Below are positions 28,087 to 37,530 of a stretch of DNA of 64,000 nucleotides, one piece after another. Below the pieces are notes generated by a model. That model ran no database searches and was not told where the DNA came from. It saw only the letters and a list, made by a program, of their open reading frames with translations. The position numbers were made by a program, and so were the translations under genes. Numbering within the stretch: the first letter of the stretch is position 1; each line of letters starts with the position of its first letter. Source of the DNA: an uncultured archaeon A07HR60 (GTDB lineage Archaea; Halobacteriota; Halobacteria; Halobacteriales; Haloferacaceae); contig KI543231.1 of NCBI GenBank assembly GCA_000496235.1, positions 390,746 through 454,745 of the forward strand, in the 5' to 3' direction.

Positions 28087-29157
28087 ATGACGACCGACGA
28101 GCCACCCAGACGTATCATTGACCCAGATGCCATCCCCAGCATCGACAACCCAGTGTTTGCCCCTACGTACGACGGGACTCCAGAAGACCAGATGATTGTC
28201 GTCGATCCGAATCGACTACCCGGGTTTCCCTCGCGACCCCCACGAGCCTATCCGGTCGCATATCTGGATTTCCACGAGATAGTCAACGACACATTCGCTG
28301 ATATTCCGGTTGCCGTCACGTGGTGTCCACTCTGCGGTTCGGCCGCCGTCTACGACCGCCGGGAGGCGGTCGACGGGGAGCCACTCGCGCTCGAATTCGG
28401 TGTTTCGGGGAAACTCGCAGCCGATAATCTGGTACTGTACGATCGAGAGACCGATTCAGAGTGGAAACAGACGACTGGCGAGTGCCTCTCGGGGCCGCTC
28501 CAGGGGCACTCACTGGCGAGACTTTCCGGGTCGGTTATGTCGTTCGATGCGTTCGAGACCGTCTATCCGGACGGAGTAATACTCCAGCCACCGGGCGGCC
28601 GCAGTGAGGCTGCCGGCGTCGGAGACGAACCTGAACCGATCGACTACAGCACTGAACCGTACGGCGACTACGCTGAGACGGACGGGTTCGGACTGTCAGC
28701 CCACCGTGGGACTGGGACCCGGGAGTGGCGAATCGAATCGGTTGCGCCGAAAGACCCCGTCTTTGGAATCGAGGTGGCCGGTATCCCCGTGGGCTTTCCG
28801 GTCGCCGCGGTCGCGCGGCAGGGCGGAGTCGTCACTACGACAGTTGGCGACCAGTCTGTGGTCGTTTTCGAAACAGACACTGGTGTTCGTGCGTTCGACA
28901 ACCCCGGATTTCAGTGGCGGAAAACAGCAGCAGGATTTCGGGCCGAGTCGGTCGACGATGGGTCAGCCGACGACCAGACCCCGTCCGCGGCCCTGTACGA
29001 CGGGGCTACCGGTGAACCGGTCGACGCGCCAGCAGCGCACACGGGTGAGGCCGGTGGGGCCGCAGCCGAGCCACTCGAGCCAATCCCCGGGGTCCATTCG
29101 TTCGCGTTCGCCTGGATAGACGATCACGGGCGTGACTCCATCTACGAGACGACCTGA
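28087..29157 (+). CDS. DUF3179 domain protein, no signal peptide
   Basis: A 356-residue protein of the DUF3179 family, function unknown. The family core is visible: IIDPDAIPSIDNPVF, VAYLDFHEIVNDTF, the Cys motif WCPLCGSAAVYDR near residue 80, FGVSGKLAADNLVLYDRET, and WKQTTGECLSGPLQG. The C-terminal third contains the GIEVAGIPVGFPV repeat-like segment and an acidic, Ala/Gly-rich tail. There is no signal sequence, in contrast to the lipoprotein paralogue at 51640. It lies 95 bases downstream of alaX, in the same direction, and a shared transcript is possible. Confidence 0.85.
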   Translation: MTTDEPPRRIIDPDAIPSIDNPVFAPTYDGTPEDQMIVVDPNRLPGFPSRPPRAYPVAYLDFHEIVNDTFADIPVAVTWCPLCGSAAVYDRREAVDGEPLALEFGVSGKLAADNLVLYDRETDSEWKQTTGECLSGPLQGHSLARLSGSVMSFDAFETVYPDGVILQPPGGRSEAAGVGDEPEPIDYSTEPYGDYAETDGFGLSAHRGTGTREWRIESVAPKDPVFGIEVAGIPVGFPVAAVARQGGVVTTTVGDQSVVVFETDTGVRAFDNPGFQWRKTAAGFRAESVDDGSADDQTPSAALYDGATGEPVDAPAAHTGEAGGAAAEPLEPIPGVHSFAFAWIDDHGRDSIYETT

Positions 29158-29343
29158 TCCGATTATCGCCGTTTAGGCGTGAGCGGTTGATCAGCTGAAC
29201 CCCCAGACTTCAGAGCTGTGGGCGGGTGATGTCACAGTCCGCGCGATTTTGCTGGGCTCGGCTCTACGCAAACGCCCTTGCGATTAGGGAGATAATGACC
29301 TCCGGACGCGGTGATGCTCAATAGAGCCCTCAGAGCGACCTTG

Positions 29344-30096
29344 TCAGAGGTAGGCTGCGTCCCACCGGGCGGGTTTCCGACGGTTACCACAGTTGGTACA
29401 CTGCACTTCGTCCATTGTTCCGATTGCGGCGTCGAAACTACGGCAGCCACCACAGAAGAAGCCATACCGGTCGGTGTGGCTCCTGTCGGTGTATGTCGCG
29501 TAAAATGGCGCCTCGGAACCCCGACTCGATTCGTCGTAAGCAACGTACACCCGGGTCCCATCGTCATCAGTGTGGGCTTCAACGAGGATCTGCTCGCCGT
29601 AATTCGCCTGTTTGATGAAGAGCAGTTCGGCAAATTCCTGTTCACCGATAGAAATGCCTCGCTCTCCGGCTTGCTCGTAGCCGGACTGCTCATAAAAGGC
29701 GGTTCCTGACTCGTTTGTTTTGAGCACCTGTCCCTCGATCCGGGTGACCTCTGCGTCCCGGACCATCGACTCCACACGCGTGAGCAGGGCGGTCCCGAAT
29801 CCTTGCCCCCGATAGTCGGGGTGGACGTGAAGCCAGTCAATCTCGCCAACCCGTTCACGCCGGTCCACCACGTAACTTTCCGCGAACGCCACGACCTCTT
29901 CACCCTCGAGCGCGACCGGCAAGAACGTGGAGTCGTCTGTTATTTTCTCCGCCAATGCATCTTCGCCGTACCACATATCGACAGCATCGAGTAAGACGTC
30001 CTCTGTAACGACGTCCCCGTAGGAGGCGTCCAGTGACTCTCTCGCTACACGACGGATATCGTCGACATCATCTGGCTCTGCATCTCGCAAATTCAT
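29344..30096 (-). CDS. GNAT acetyltransferase fused to a C-terminal zinc ribbon
   Basis: A 250-residue protein. Residues 1-~150 are a GNAT acetyltransferase, with the acetyl-CoA loop RGQGFG at 96-101 following WLHVHPDY, and the FYEQSGYEQ motif later. The C-terminal ~75 residues carry two CxxC pairs (CGGC and CTNC) that form a probable zinc ribbon. The ribbon suggests binding of a protein or nucleic acid partner, though the acceptor is unknown. A TATA-like ATTTTTTAAC (about 30116-30128 on the minus strand) lies ~25 bases before the ATG at 30096, so transcription is probably leaderless. It is a single gene between the DUF3179 gene and coxD. Confidence 0.85.
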   Translation of the reverse strand: MNLRDAEPDDVDDIRRVARESLDASYGDVVTEDVLLDAVDMWYGEDALAEKITDDSTFLPVALEGEEVVAFAESYVVDRRERVGEIDWLHVHPDYRGQGFGTALLTRVESMVRDAEVTRIEGQVLKTNESGTAFYEQSGYEQAGERGISIGEQEFAELLFIKQANYGEQILVEAHTDDDGTRVYVAYDESSRGSEAPFYATYTDRSHTDRYGFFCGGCRSFDAAIGTMDEVQCTNCGNRRKPARWDAAYL

Positions 30097-30432
30097 GCTT
30101 CATACTTGACCCGACAGGTTAAAAAATAGTTCACTCCCGTGCGAGATACCGGCACCCGAACTTGCGAGCGCTGTATCGAGCTATTTCGCGTTGCGTCTAT
30201 GGTAGTGACCAGTCCCTCCGAGTCGACCCCGCACACGCGAGACATCTCAGTGGAAATCACCGTCATCGTCCCGATCGAGGGCGGTATCACGACATCAAAT
30301 TCTCCAAGATGCGGGTCGGTTCTACTGTCGTGGGTTTTGTTCACGAGTTCAGCGGCTACGGAGCGAGCATACCATGGTAGTTGCGAATTCTCGGGATCCC
30401 GAGCCGATTCTCGTGGCCGACTCGGAGGTTGC
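30097..30432. other. Intergenic region, only a promoter seen
   Basis: It holds the promoter of the GNAT gene at its left end. Frames on both strands (for example 30093-30344 minus) overlap this promoter and show no family resemblance, so I see no gene. Confidence 0.5.
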
Positions 30433-30729
30433 TCACGTGATGGAGAATGACGCGGCCGCCATCAGGAGAATCACGAGCGCGACGCTCATCAACATCAAGT
30501 TGGTCAGTGATCGCGGTTCCCACCGGAGATGCTGGAAGTACGCGACGATCAGCGTCGTTTTCAATACGGCTGTCGTCATCGTCGCGCCCATTGCTTCCCA
30601 GTAGCCCCACCACGTGATTTCCGCAAAAAAGACGAGTTCGTTCAGGTGAAAGAAAATGTATTTTGACGCGGCAAGCCCGACTAGCGCCAGGTAAACCAAC
30701 GTATATAATCTGATCCTGTCAGACGCCAT
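30433..30729 (-). CDS. coxD: Cytochrome c oxidase subunit IV-like (CoxD)
   Basis: A 98-residue membrane protein with three transmembrane helices (about 8-27, 38-60 and 70-95). The motif VLKTTLIVAYFQHLRWEPRSL is the conserved second helix and loop of prokaryotic COX4/CyoD proteins, which help assemble the heme-copper oxidase. The start ATG 30729 (MASDRIRLYT) is preferred to an ATG four codons upstream at 30741. It is in the same orientation as coxB and coxAC but separated from them by a TnpB element and small membrane protein genes. Confidence 0.85.
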   Translation of the reverse strand: MASDRIRLYTLVYLALVGLAASKYIFFHLNELVFFAEITWWGYWEAMGATMTTAVLKTTLIVAYFQHLRWEPRSLTNLMLMSVALVILLMAAASFSIT

Positions 30730-30840
30730 TGACAGATGCAAGTCTACAGTGGGGGGTTAAATCCGTTGCGAAGCACCGGCCAGAATCCGGGTGACCACCC
30801 AGCAGTCGCCTGGGAATCGGTCTTAGATTACGGAACTACA

Positions 30841-30880
30841 AAGCGAAAGCCTCGCCATTGAGGGCGGGGATGAAGCCGAC
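30841..30880 (+). mobile_element. Solo TnpB-type end hairpin
   Basis: The pattern is GCGAAAG, CCTCGCC, loop ATTGA, GGGCGGGG, then ATGAAGCCGAC (hairpin 30850-30869). It has the same 39-base architecture as the stretch at 31307-31345, including the shared terminal GAAGCCGAC. It probably marks the right end of another, lost TnpB element. Confidence 0.5.
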
Positions 30881-31306
30881 AACAGGACCGCTATTCAGAC
30901 AGAGTAAATAGCTTAATAATCTATTATTCACACGCACATCAGGCGACACGTGGAGTTGGATTGGGGTCTCCGTCATCACAAAGCGACCCTACGTCAGATA
31001 GCCACTCACCCAGTGTGGGTGAGTCGGGTCGATGGCATGGCACGGCCCGGCCTGTGAGGTGGCAGCGGATATCCACGCATTCCACACCCTTCATCGGGTC
31101 CGACGCACGAGTCACGACCCACAGCCGAGACCCCGGTGGTTTCGGTCAGGGTGCCTCCGAGGACGCAGGAACGACCTGTTGTCCCACGACGGAATCCTCG
31201 CCGACGCGCGGGGAGGAGTCAAACCCCCGATGGTCGTTGATGACGAACTGACGGGTAGTGATTGTTGGAGCACTCAGGCTTAATTTCCGAATCATGGCTG
31301 AACGAG
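30881..31306. other. Stretch between two TnpB-type ends, no gene recognised
   Basis: About 430 bases bracketed by two end-like hairpins. It begins AT-rich (30901-30935) and then becomes GC-rich. Frames at 30961-31251 and 31032-31283 lack family resemblance. It may be the eroded body or guide-RNA region of a lost element. Confidence 0.35.
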
Positions 31307-31345
31307 GCGGAAACCCACCCCTTCAGGGGTGGGAGGAAGCCGACA
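31307..31345 (+). mobile_element. TnpB-element end hairpin, upstream of tnpB
   Basis: CCCACCCC (31314-31321), loop TTCA, GGGGTGGG (31326-31333), followed by AGGAAGCCGAC. An almost identical hairpin lies after tnpB at 32656-32675. This copy is either the left end of the tnpB element or the right end of an older neighbour. Confidence 0.55.
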
Positions 31346-31421
31346 CGAGAGAGAACCTAACCGCAGGACACCGACAGGCTGACTCCCAAATTGGATGAAC
31401 ACATAGACGTACATGTGAGAG

Positions 31422-32539
<1,118 letters not shown>

Positions 32540-32680
32540 ACTGGGGCTGATGGAGGCGCACCCGTCGGCGTGCGCTTGAACAGCGGGACACTGAACGTGA
32601 ATGGGGAGTACTCGCCTGCCGAAGATTCGGTCAGAACGGGAGTCCACGCTGAAAGCCCACCCCTTTAGGGGTGGGTTAGC
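32540..32680 (+). ncRNA. Candidate omegaRNA / right-end region of the TnpB element
   Basis: The 3' region of tnpB elements encodes the guide RNA scaffold. Here, downstream of the tnpB stop, there is a hairpin AGGCGCAC (32554-32561) / GTGCGCTT (32570-32577, one G-T pair), and then the end hairpin CCCACCCC-TTTA-GGGGTGGG (32656-32675). If transcribed, the bases after about 32680 (beginning TTACCTGTAG) would be the guide. The exact 3' boundary is uncertain. Confidence 0.4.
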
Positions 32681-32752
32681 TTACCTGTAGAAGTCCTCGG
32701 AGTCACCCGTAGATAGCCGCTTCACCGACCGTTCAGTGAGCCTCGAAACGCT

Positions 32753-32893
32753 TCAGTCTCCGCGATAGTATCTCCAGACGAAAAACCCGATCACGGGGCC
32801 CGCAATCCAGAAGCCAACACCGACGGCGGCCCAGAATGCCCCGCGAAACACCTCCCCCTGAATACCAGGGACGGCGGCAGCTGCCTCCAGCAT
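32753..32893 (-). CDS. 46-residue single-helix membrane protein in the cox locus
   Basis: A small gene: ATG at 32893, stop at 32753-32755. The protein starts MLEAAAAVPGIQGEVFRGAF, continues into one strongly hydrophobic helix (AFWAAVGVGFWIAGPVIGFFVW, about residues 19-40) and ends RYYRGD. The helix, the aromatic residues at both interfaces and the positively charged tail are characteristic of a real small membrane protein. It lies between the TnpB element and the other membrane protein of the cox cluster, in the same direction as the cox genes. It may be a small oxidase subunit or assembly factor; there is no family name I can assign. Confidence 0.6.
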   Translation of the reverse strand: MLEAAAAVPGIQGEVFRGAFWAAVGVGFWIAGPVIGFFVWRYYRGD

Positions 32894-33168
32894 ACGTCGA
32901 CTCAATTGGCGACGGATTTAGCCGTTTCGAGCCGTCTCCACCGTACAGCATGCTTCCAGTGACGACCGATGCCGGCCCGCGGTGTCTGAAGCCCCCACCA
33001 GCACGGTCACTCTAGAGCCACGGGGTCCGATCTGAGTGTCTCTGGTCGAGCCATGAAATCGACTACCACGGGACAGACACTGGAGTGACGCTGTCGGTGG
33101 CGTCACACTCACCGGTCATCACTCAGCGTGATGCTACTACCGCGGAGTGAATCCGCTTCCCGAGGCGA
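32894..33168. other. Intergenic region with a hairpin
   Basis: GTGACGC (33085-33091), loop TGTCGGTG, GCGTCAC (33100-33106) form a 7-bp perfect stem about 60 bases past the stop of the membrane protein at 33169 on the minus strand. It could mark a transcript end. Nothing else is recognised. Confidence 0.4.
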
Positions 33169-33624
33169 TCACCGATCGATCCGATACAACACGGTAAGGA
33201 GGACGACCAGTGTTGATTCGAGGAGCTTCGAGATCAGGAGAAGTCGGTCTATCCGGAGATGTTCGTACATGACGACCAGGGAAGCACCGCCATGGCCCTG
33301 GGGTTCGATATACGGCCAGAAGGCGCCGTGATCTAACACAGTATGCCAGACGGCAAATCCGCCCAGAAATCCGAGACAAATGGCGATTCCTCCCAGATAG
33401 ACCGTCTGGCGGTATATGCTGAAGTAGCCGACACCGACGCCCGACAGAATCAGGAATCCGGCGGTCACAAACAGTAGCGGCCGCGGGTCGCCAATGAACC
33501 CGATCTCAAGCCACTGGACGAGTCCGGGAACACCGTGGCTGGGGTGGAGGAGGTGAACGCCAGCGACAGATAATGCGACGATGCCGGCGACGACCCTGAG
33601 GCCACGTACGCTGACTCCGTGCAT
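33169..33624 (-). CDS. Unknown membrane protein of the cox cluster
   Basis: A 151-residue protein with about four or five hydrophobic segments (around 8-25, 38-58, 60-85, 88-105 and 125-148). The motif GVHLLHPSHGVPGLVQWLEIG after the first helix and FAVWHTVLDHGAFWPY in the middle are distinctive and His-rich. The position next to coxAC, in the same direction, suggests an oxidase-associated role, perhaps in assembly. The start is ATG 33624 (MHGVSVRGLRVV), since the in-frame start at 33651 adds a non-conserved-looking stretch. I cannot name a family. Confidence 0.7.
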   Translation of the reverse strand: MHGVSVRGLRVVAGIVALSVAGVHLLHPSHGVPGLVQWLEIGFIGDPRPLLFVTAGFLILSGVGVGYFSIYRQTVYLGGIAICLGFLGGFAVWHTVLDHGAFWPYIEPQGHGGASLVVMYEHLRIDRLLLISKLLESTLVVLLTVLYRIDR

Positions 33625-33896
33625 GTATTCTCCTGCGCGAAAGCCAAGCAAGATTCCATCGGTTCGGCGCTTCCCAGTCGAAATGAGTGATACCCACCCA
33701 GAGCGAGTGTCTTGTTCTCACCGTCTCCCACAGACAGGCTCAGAGGATCTGCGACCGGGTGAATTGACAGTTGTGCCGCGGATCTCGTGTTTGGCCATGT
33801 TGGGTGATTATGTGACACTGGACAGCGTCTCGATTTTGAGTCACTCTCACTAACTCGCTCGGAGTAAGAACGGTAGCCCAACTGGGTGACCCTGGC

Positions 33897-33938
33897 TCCG
33901 GGTCCGGGTCCCGGGTCGCGGGTCGCGGGTCGCGAGTT
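33897..33938. repeat. GC-rich short tandem repeat (GGGTCG-type units)
   Basis: Degenerate repeat of CGGGTC/CGGGTCG units, with three nearly perfect GGGTCGC copies at the right end. It lies just downstream of coxAC. Confidence 0.7.
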
Positions 33939-33945
33939 GTCAAGG

Positions 33946-33968
33946 GTGGATCGCGAGTTGCGATCCAC
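33946..33968 (-). terminator. Perfect 9-bp hairpin downstream of coxAC
   Basis: GTGGATCGC (33946-33954), loop GAGTT, GCGATCCAC (33960-33968) sit 9 bases past the coxAC stop on the minus strand. It probably stabilises or marks the 3' end of the coxBAC transcript; no T-run is present. Confidence 0.5.
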
Positions 33969-33977
33969 GGGCCCTGA

Positions 33978-36431
33978 TCACATCAGATAGAAGATGGGGA
34001 ACAGGAAGACCCACACAATATCGACGAAGTGCCAGTAGAGCCCGAAGTACTCCACGGGGCGGTCATCATCGAGGAACTTGCCCTGGTAGGCGCGGACGAA
34101 CAGGAATGCCCCTGCGATCAGCCCGATTATTACGTGCACCGCGTGGAGTCCGGTTGTCACGTAGTAGGTCGTTGCCTGGACAGCGGTGTACGGGAGTTCT
34201 TCGGGGACGTAGCCCAGAGTGATCCCCTCGTGGACGACCTTCTCGTACCACTCGTAGCCTTTGATACCCAGGAACGTCGTCCCGAGCAGAAGTGTTGCGC
34301 CCAGTGAAGCAAGCAGACCCTCGCGGTTCTGCTGTCGGGCCATCTCCAGTGCCAGGATCACGGCGAACGAGGACGTGAGGATAACGAACGTATTGAGCAA
34401 GCCGAACGAGGCCTTCGGCAGCGGGTGCCAGGACATCCAGCCGGCGTTGACACGGATGAAGATCCCGGCGCTGATGATGGCGCCGAACACCATAATATCG
34501 GACGCGATGAAAAACCACATTCCGAGCTTGGTCTTTTCGATGCCCTTGAACGGCCATCGCTCGGCGAATTTCATCGGTGGTGCATAGAAGTCTTCCAACG
34601 CGAACTTGAGACCACTGTACACGAGCGACACCAGCCCGATGACGATCAGCGCGCCGTAGGCAGGGTGAGTCACACTGAACGACTGGGTGCCCGACAGTCC
34701 GATGAACAGCAGGAGCACAGAGAAGCTGACCGCGAACGGCCAAATACTGGCGTGACTGGGGTGGTCTTCGTCTAGCGGGTATGCCGCGCCGTCCGCGTGG
34801 CCGGCGTGCCCGCCGTCGGTGGCTGGTTGGTTTCGGGAGCCGCCGTCTCCGTCGGCGATGGCGCCCTTGACGAACTCGAGTTTACCAGACGCGTAACTGG
34901 GTCGACCGGGCCAGTTTTCAAGCGGCGGTGGTGACGGCACTGTCCACTCGGCAGTCCGTGAGTAGTCCCACGGATTTTCAGGCGCATCCGGGCCCGCCAC
35001 ATAACTTTTCGCGAAGTTGTAGAACATGATAAAGAACGACAGCCCCAGAACCATCGCTCCGATAGTGCCGATCTGGTGCAAGCCAGTGAATGCCGGATCG
35101 TACTCGAAGACGCGCCGCGGCGTCTCCCAGGCAGTGAACATCGAGAAGTACACCGCGTTGAACCCAATAAAGAAGGCGACAAAGTGGACTTTCCCGAGGA
35201 ATTCGTCGTACATTTTCCCGGTCATCTTGGGGAACCAGTAGTACAGCCCCCCGAAGAGCGCGGTTGCGCCGCCGAACATCACGTAGTGGAAGTGTGCGAC
35301 CACCCAGTATGTGCCCCGGAACTCGTAATCAAGAACGATCGCACCGAGGAACACCCCAGTGATGCCGCCGAGGATGAACAATAAGAGCGCTCCGAACGCG
35401 AACAGGAACGGTGTGGTGAGTTGAATCCGGCCCTTGATGAGCGTGTAAATGAGCGCGAACACCAGCAGGTCGAACGGCAGCGAAATCCCAATCGTGGTGG
35501 CCATCATGAGCGTCTTAATTTCGAGATTAATCGTCGTCAGGAACATGTGGTGCATCCACACGAGGAACGACTGGATCGAGATCAGACACATCGCAATGAT
35601 CACCCACTTCCGGCCAACCAGACGCTTCCCGGCGAACGTCTGGAACAGCTCCAACATCACCCCCAGTGCGGGGAAGAAGACAATATACACCTCGGGGTGG
35701 CCGAAGAACCAGAACAGGTGGCCCCACAGTAGCGAGCCCCCTTCGGTCGCTGATAGAAAGACACTCCCGAAGATGCGGTCAGATGCCAGGATCAGTGTCG
35801 TCGCAAGCAGCGACGCGAACGCGAACAGCATCATCCAGGTCGTCAGCAGGATTGACCACGTGAACATCGGCATATCCATCAGCCCCATGCCTTCGGCGCG
35901 GGAGTGGTGGATCGTCACGAGGAAGTTGACAGTCGAGGCTGTGACCCCGATTGTGAACATCGATAATCCGAGTACGGCCCCTGTCGCACCAATCGTCGGC
36001 GTATAGGCGGGCACGTTCAGTGGGGCGTATAGCGTCCAGCCAGCGTTCATTGTGCCGCCCTGGAAGAACGATAGCGCTAGCATTGCGCCCGACAGCACGT
36101 ACAACCAGTATGATAACGCGTTGAGCCGGGGGAAGGCCAGATCGTCAGCCCCGATCTGGAGGGGAATGAAGTAATTCGCGAATCCGAACGCGAACGGCGA
36201 GAGGAACCAAAACACCATCACCAGTCCGTGAGCGGTGACGGCCTCGTTGTAGGCGGATCCCGAGAGAACCTGTGCGCCCGGCTCCCACAGCTGGAATCGG
36301 ATCAACAGCGCGAGTGCACCCCCGAAAATCAGGAAGAACAGCGCCGTTAGCGTGTACAAAATCCCGACATCCTTGTGATTCGTCGTAAGGAACCACCGCC
36401 GGACGGATGTCGTCGGTGGAAGCTCGCTCAT
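33978..36431 (-). CDS. coxAC: Cytochrome c oxidase subunit I+III fusion, A-type heme-copper oxidase
   Basis: An 817-residue fusion. Residues 1-~490 are subunit I: heme a ligand in TAHGLVMVFWF, the CuB/active-site helix GHLFWFFGHPEVY (His, Glu and Tyr, as in A1-type oxidases), the CuB pair WMHHMF, and the heme ligands in VAHFHYVMFGG. After a His/Gly/Asp-rich linker (~510-560), residues ~560-817 are subunit III (ERWPFKGIEKTKLGMWFFI, and the terminal EYFGLYWHFVDIVWVFLFPIFYL region). The enzyme reduces oxygen to water and pumps protons across the cell membrane. Its ATG overlaps the coxB stop by 4 bases, so it is translated in tandem with coxB. Fusion of I and III is common in haloarchaea. Confidence 0.95.
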   Translation of the reverse strand: MSELPPTTSVRRWFLTTNHKDVGILYTLTALFFLIFGGALALLIRFQLWEPGAQVLSGSAYNEAVTAHGLVMVFWFLSPFAFGFANYFIPLQIGADDLAFPRLNALSYWLYVLSGAMLALSFFQGGTMNAGWTLYAPLNVPAYTPTIGATGAVLGLSMFTIGVTASTVNFLVTIHHSRAEGMGLMDMPMFTWSILLTTWMMLFAFASLLATTLILASDRIFGSVFLSATEGGSLLWGHLFWFFGHPEVYIVFFPALGVMLELFQTFAGKRLVGRKWVIIAMCLISIQSFLVWMHHMFLTTINLEIKTLMMATTIGISLPFDLLVFALIYTLIKGRIQLTTPFLFAFGALLLFILGGITGVFLGAIVLDYEFRGTYWVVAHFHYVMFGGATALFGGLYYWFPKMTGKMYDEFLGKVHFVAFFIGFNAVYFSMFTAWETPRRVFEYDPAFTGLHQIGTIGAMVLGLSFFIMFYNFAKSYVAGPDAPENPWDYSRTAEWTVPSPPPLENWPGRPSYASGKLEFVKGAIADGDGGSRNQPATDGGHAGHADGAAYPLDEDHPSHASIWPFAVSFSVLLLFIGLSGTQSFSVTHPAYGALIVIGLVSLVYSGLKFALEDFYAPPMKFAERWPFKGIEKTKLGMWFFIASDIMVFGAIISAGIFIRVNAGWMSWHPLPKASFGLLNTFVILTSSFAVILALEMARQQNREGLLASLGATLLLGTTFLGIKGYEWYEKVVHEGITLGYVPEELPYTAVQATTYYVTTGLHAVHVIIGLIAGAFLFVRAYQGKFLDDDRPVEYFGLYWHFVDIVWVFLFPIFYLM

Positions 36432-37219
36432 GCGACTGTCACCCCTGGACCGCGCCGAGCGATGTTCGCAGGCGCATCATTCCGGTCGTCTTCTTGTTCG
36501 TCCACGGACTGTTCGACCGAGCTGAACTCTTCGGCATGCCAACTGCGGTACTCATTTTCTTCCATAACTGTCAGTGTTCCTTTCATATTCGAGTGACCGG
36601 CACCACACAGCTCGTAGCAATTAATGAGATACTCACCGGGTTCTTTCACTGCAAACCACGTGTGAGAGTACTCCCCAGGGATTGCGTCGGATTTGATCCG
36701 CAGATCCGGGGCGCCAAAGTTGTGCCACACGTCGTTCGAAGTCACTTTCAACTCCACGCGCGTGTCCGCAGGCACCACCAGTTCGTCGCTCGTGGACTCC
36801 CCGTTTGGATAAATGAACTCCCAGAAGTACTGATGGCCGACCACCTCGACTTCCATTTCAGTTTCCACCTCTTCCGTGGGGCCCTGCTCCACGTACAACA
36901 ACAGTCCGTACGAGTACACGACGAGACTGATCACGACGACTGCGCTCAGCCCAAACGACAGGAACAATTTCTTTCCTTTGCCACTTTGTTGGCCTGTCGG
37001 GAGTTCACCTAGACTAGGCGCGTCGAACGTGGAATCGTCTGGGCGGTCCCCGGTGTCGCGATACTTCCACACGTTGTATAGTGTGTAGCTGACTACCACC
37101 ACTCCGACGAGTGTCCCCAGCGTGAGGAATACAAAAAAGATCTGCTCAAAGACCTCCGACTGGGCCGACCAGTCGTTGCTGGTGACCTGCATGAGAGACA
37201 GTAGCGCACTGTATAGCAT
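36428..37219 (-). CDS. coxB: Cytochrome c oxidase subunit II
   Basis: A 263-residue subunit with two N-terminal membrane helices (about 23-45 and 85-105) and a C-terminal cupredoxin domain facing outward. The CuA site is complete: CYELCGAGHSNM gives Cys-x3-Cys-x3-His-x2-Met, with the first His ligand in VWHNFGAPDL and the aromatic HQYFWEFIYP patch for electron entry. The start is uncertain: an ATG at 37219 or a GTG at 37231; I used the ATG. It is the first gene of the coxB-coxAC pair, overlapping coxAC by 4 bases. A divergent membrane protein gene lies upstream. Confidence 0.93.
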   Translation of the reverse strand: MLYSALLSLMQVTSNDWSAQSEVFEQIFFVFLTLGTLVGVVVVSYTLYNVWKYRDTGDRPDDSTFDAPSLGELPTGQQSGKGKKLFLSFGLSAVVVISLVVYSYGLLLYVEQGPTEEVETEMEVEVVGHQYFWEFIYPNGESTSDELVVPADTRVELKVTSNDVWHNFGAPDLRIKSDAIPGEYSHTWFAVKEPGEYLINCYELCGAGHSNMKGTLTVMEENEYRSWHAEEFSSVEQSVDEQEDDRNDAPANIARRGPGVTVA

Positions 37220-37530
37220 CGATGCTTGCACGTTGTCAGAAGGTGGGAAAGAGGTTCACTTATCTCTTTTGTAGTCTCTGTGTCAGTGAGAATCTGGATT
37301 GCTACCGTCGCCTCAGATGAGTCAGCACAATCTCGTGTGACTCGGGTGACCCAGCGGGACAGCTCGACACACGTTACGGCTTCAGTCGGGAGAGTGAGAG
37401 CCTGTCGACCTCCTGGACCTGTTGGCTCTCGTTCATCGTGCATTGCCGGGTTGCCGGCAGCACAATAGTTCGTCTCGTCAGGCCAACGAAGAGTATTAGT
37501 GCGCGGATAGGCGAGAACGAGTCACTACAC

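Larger units (their letters stand above)
33652..33977. other. Gap between coxAC and the membrane protein gene
   Basis: It contains a GC-rich tandem repeat (CGGGTCG units, 33897-33938) and a perfect hairpin at 33946-33968 just past the coxAC stop. The remaining 230 bases hold no gene I can recognise. Confidence 0.5.

Noticed and set aside
30093-30344. 83-codon minus frame upstream of the GNAT gene
   Set aside because: It spans the GNAT promoter and overlaps its start, with no recognisable domain.
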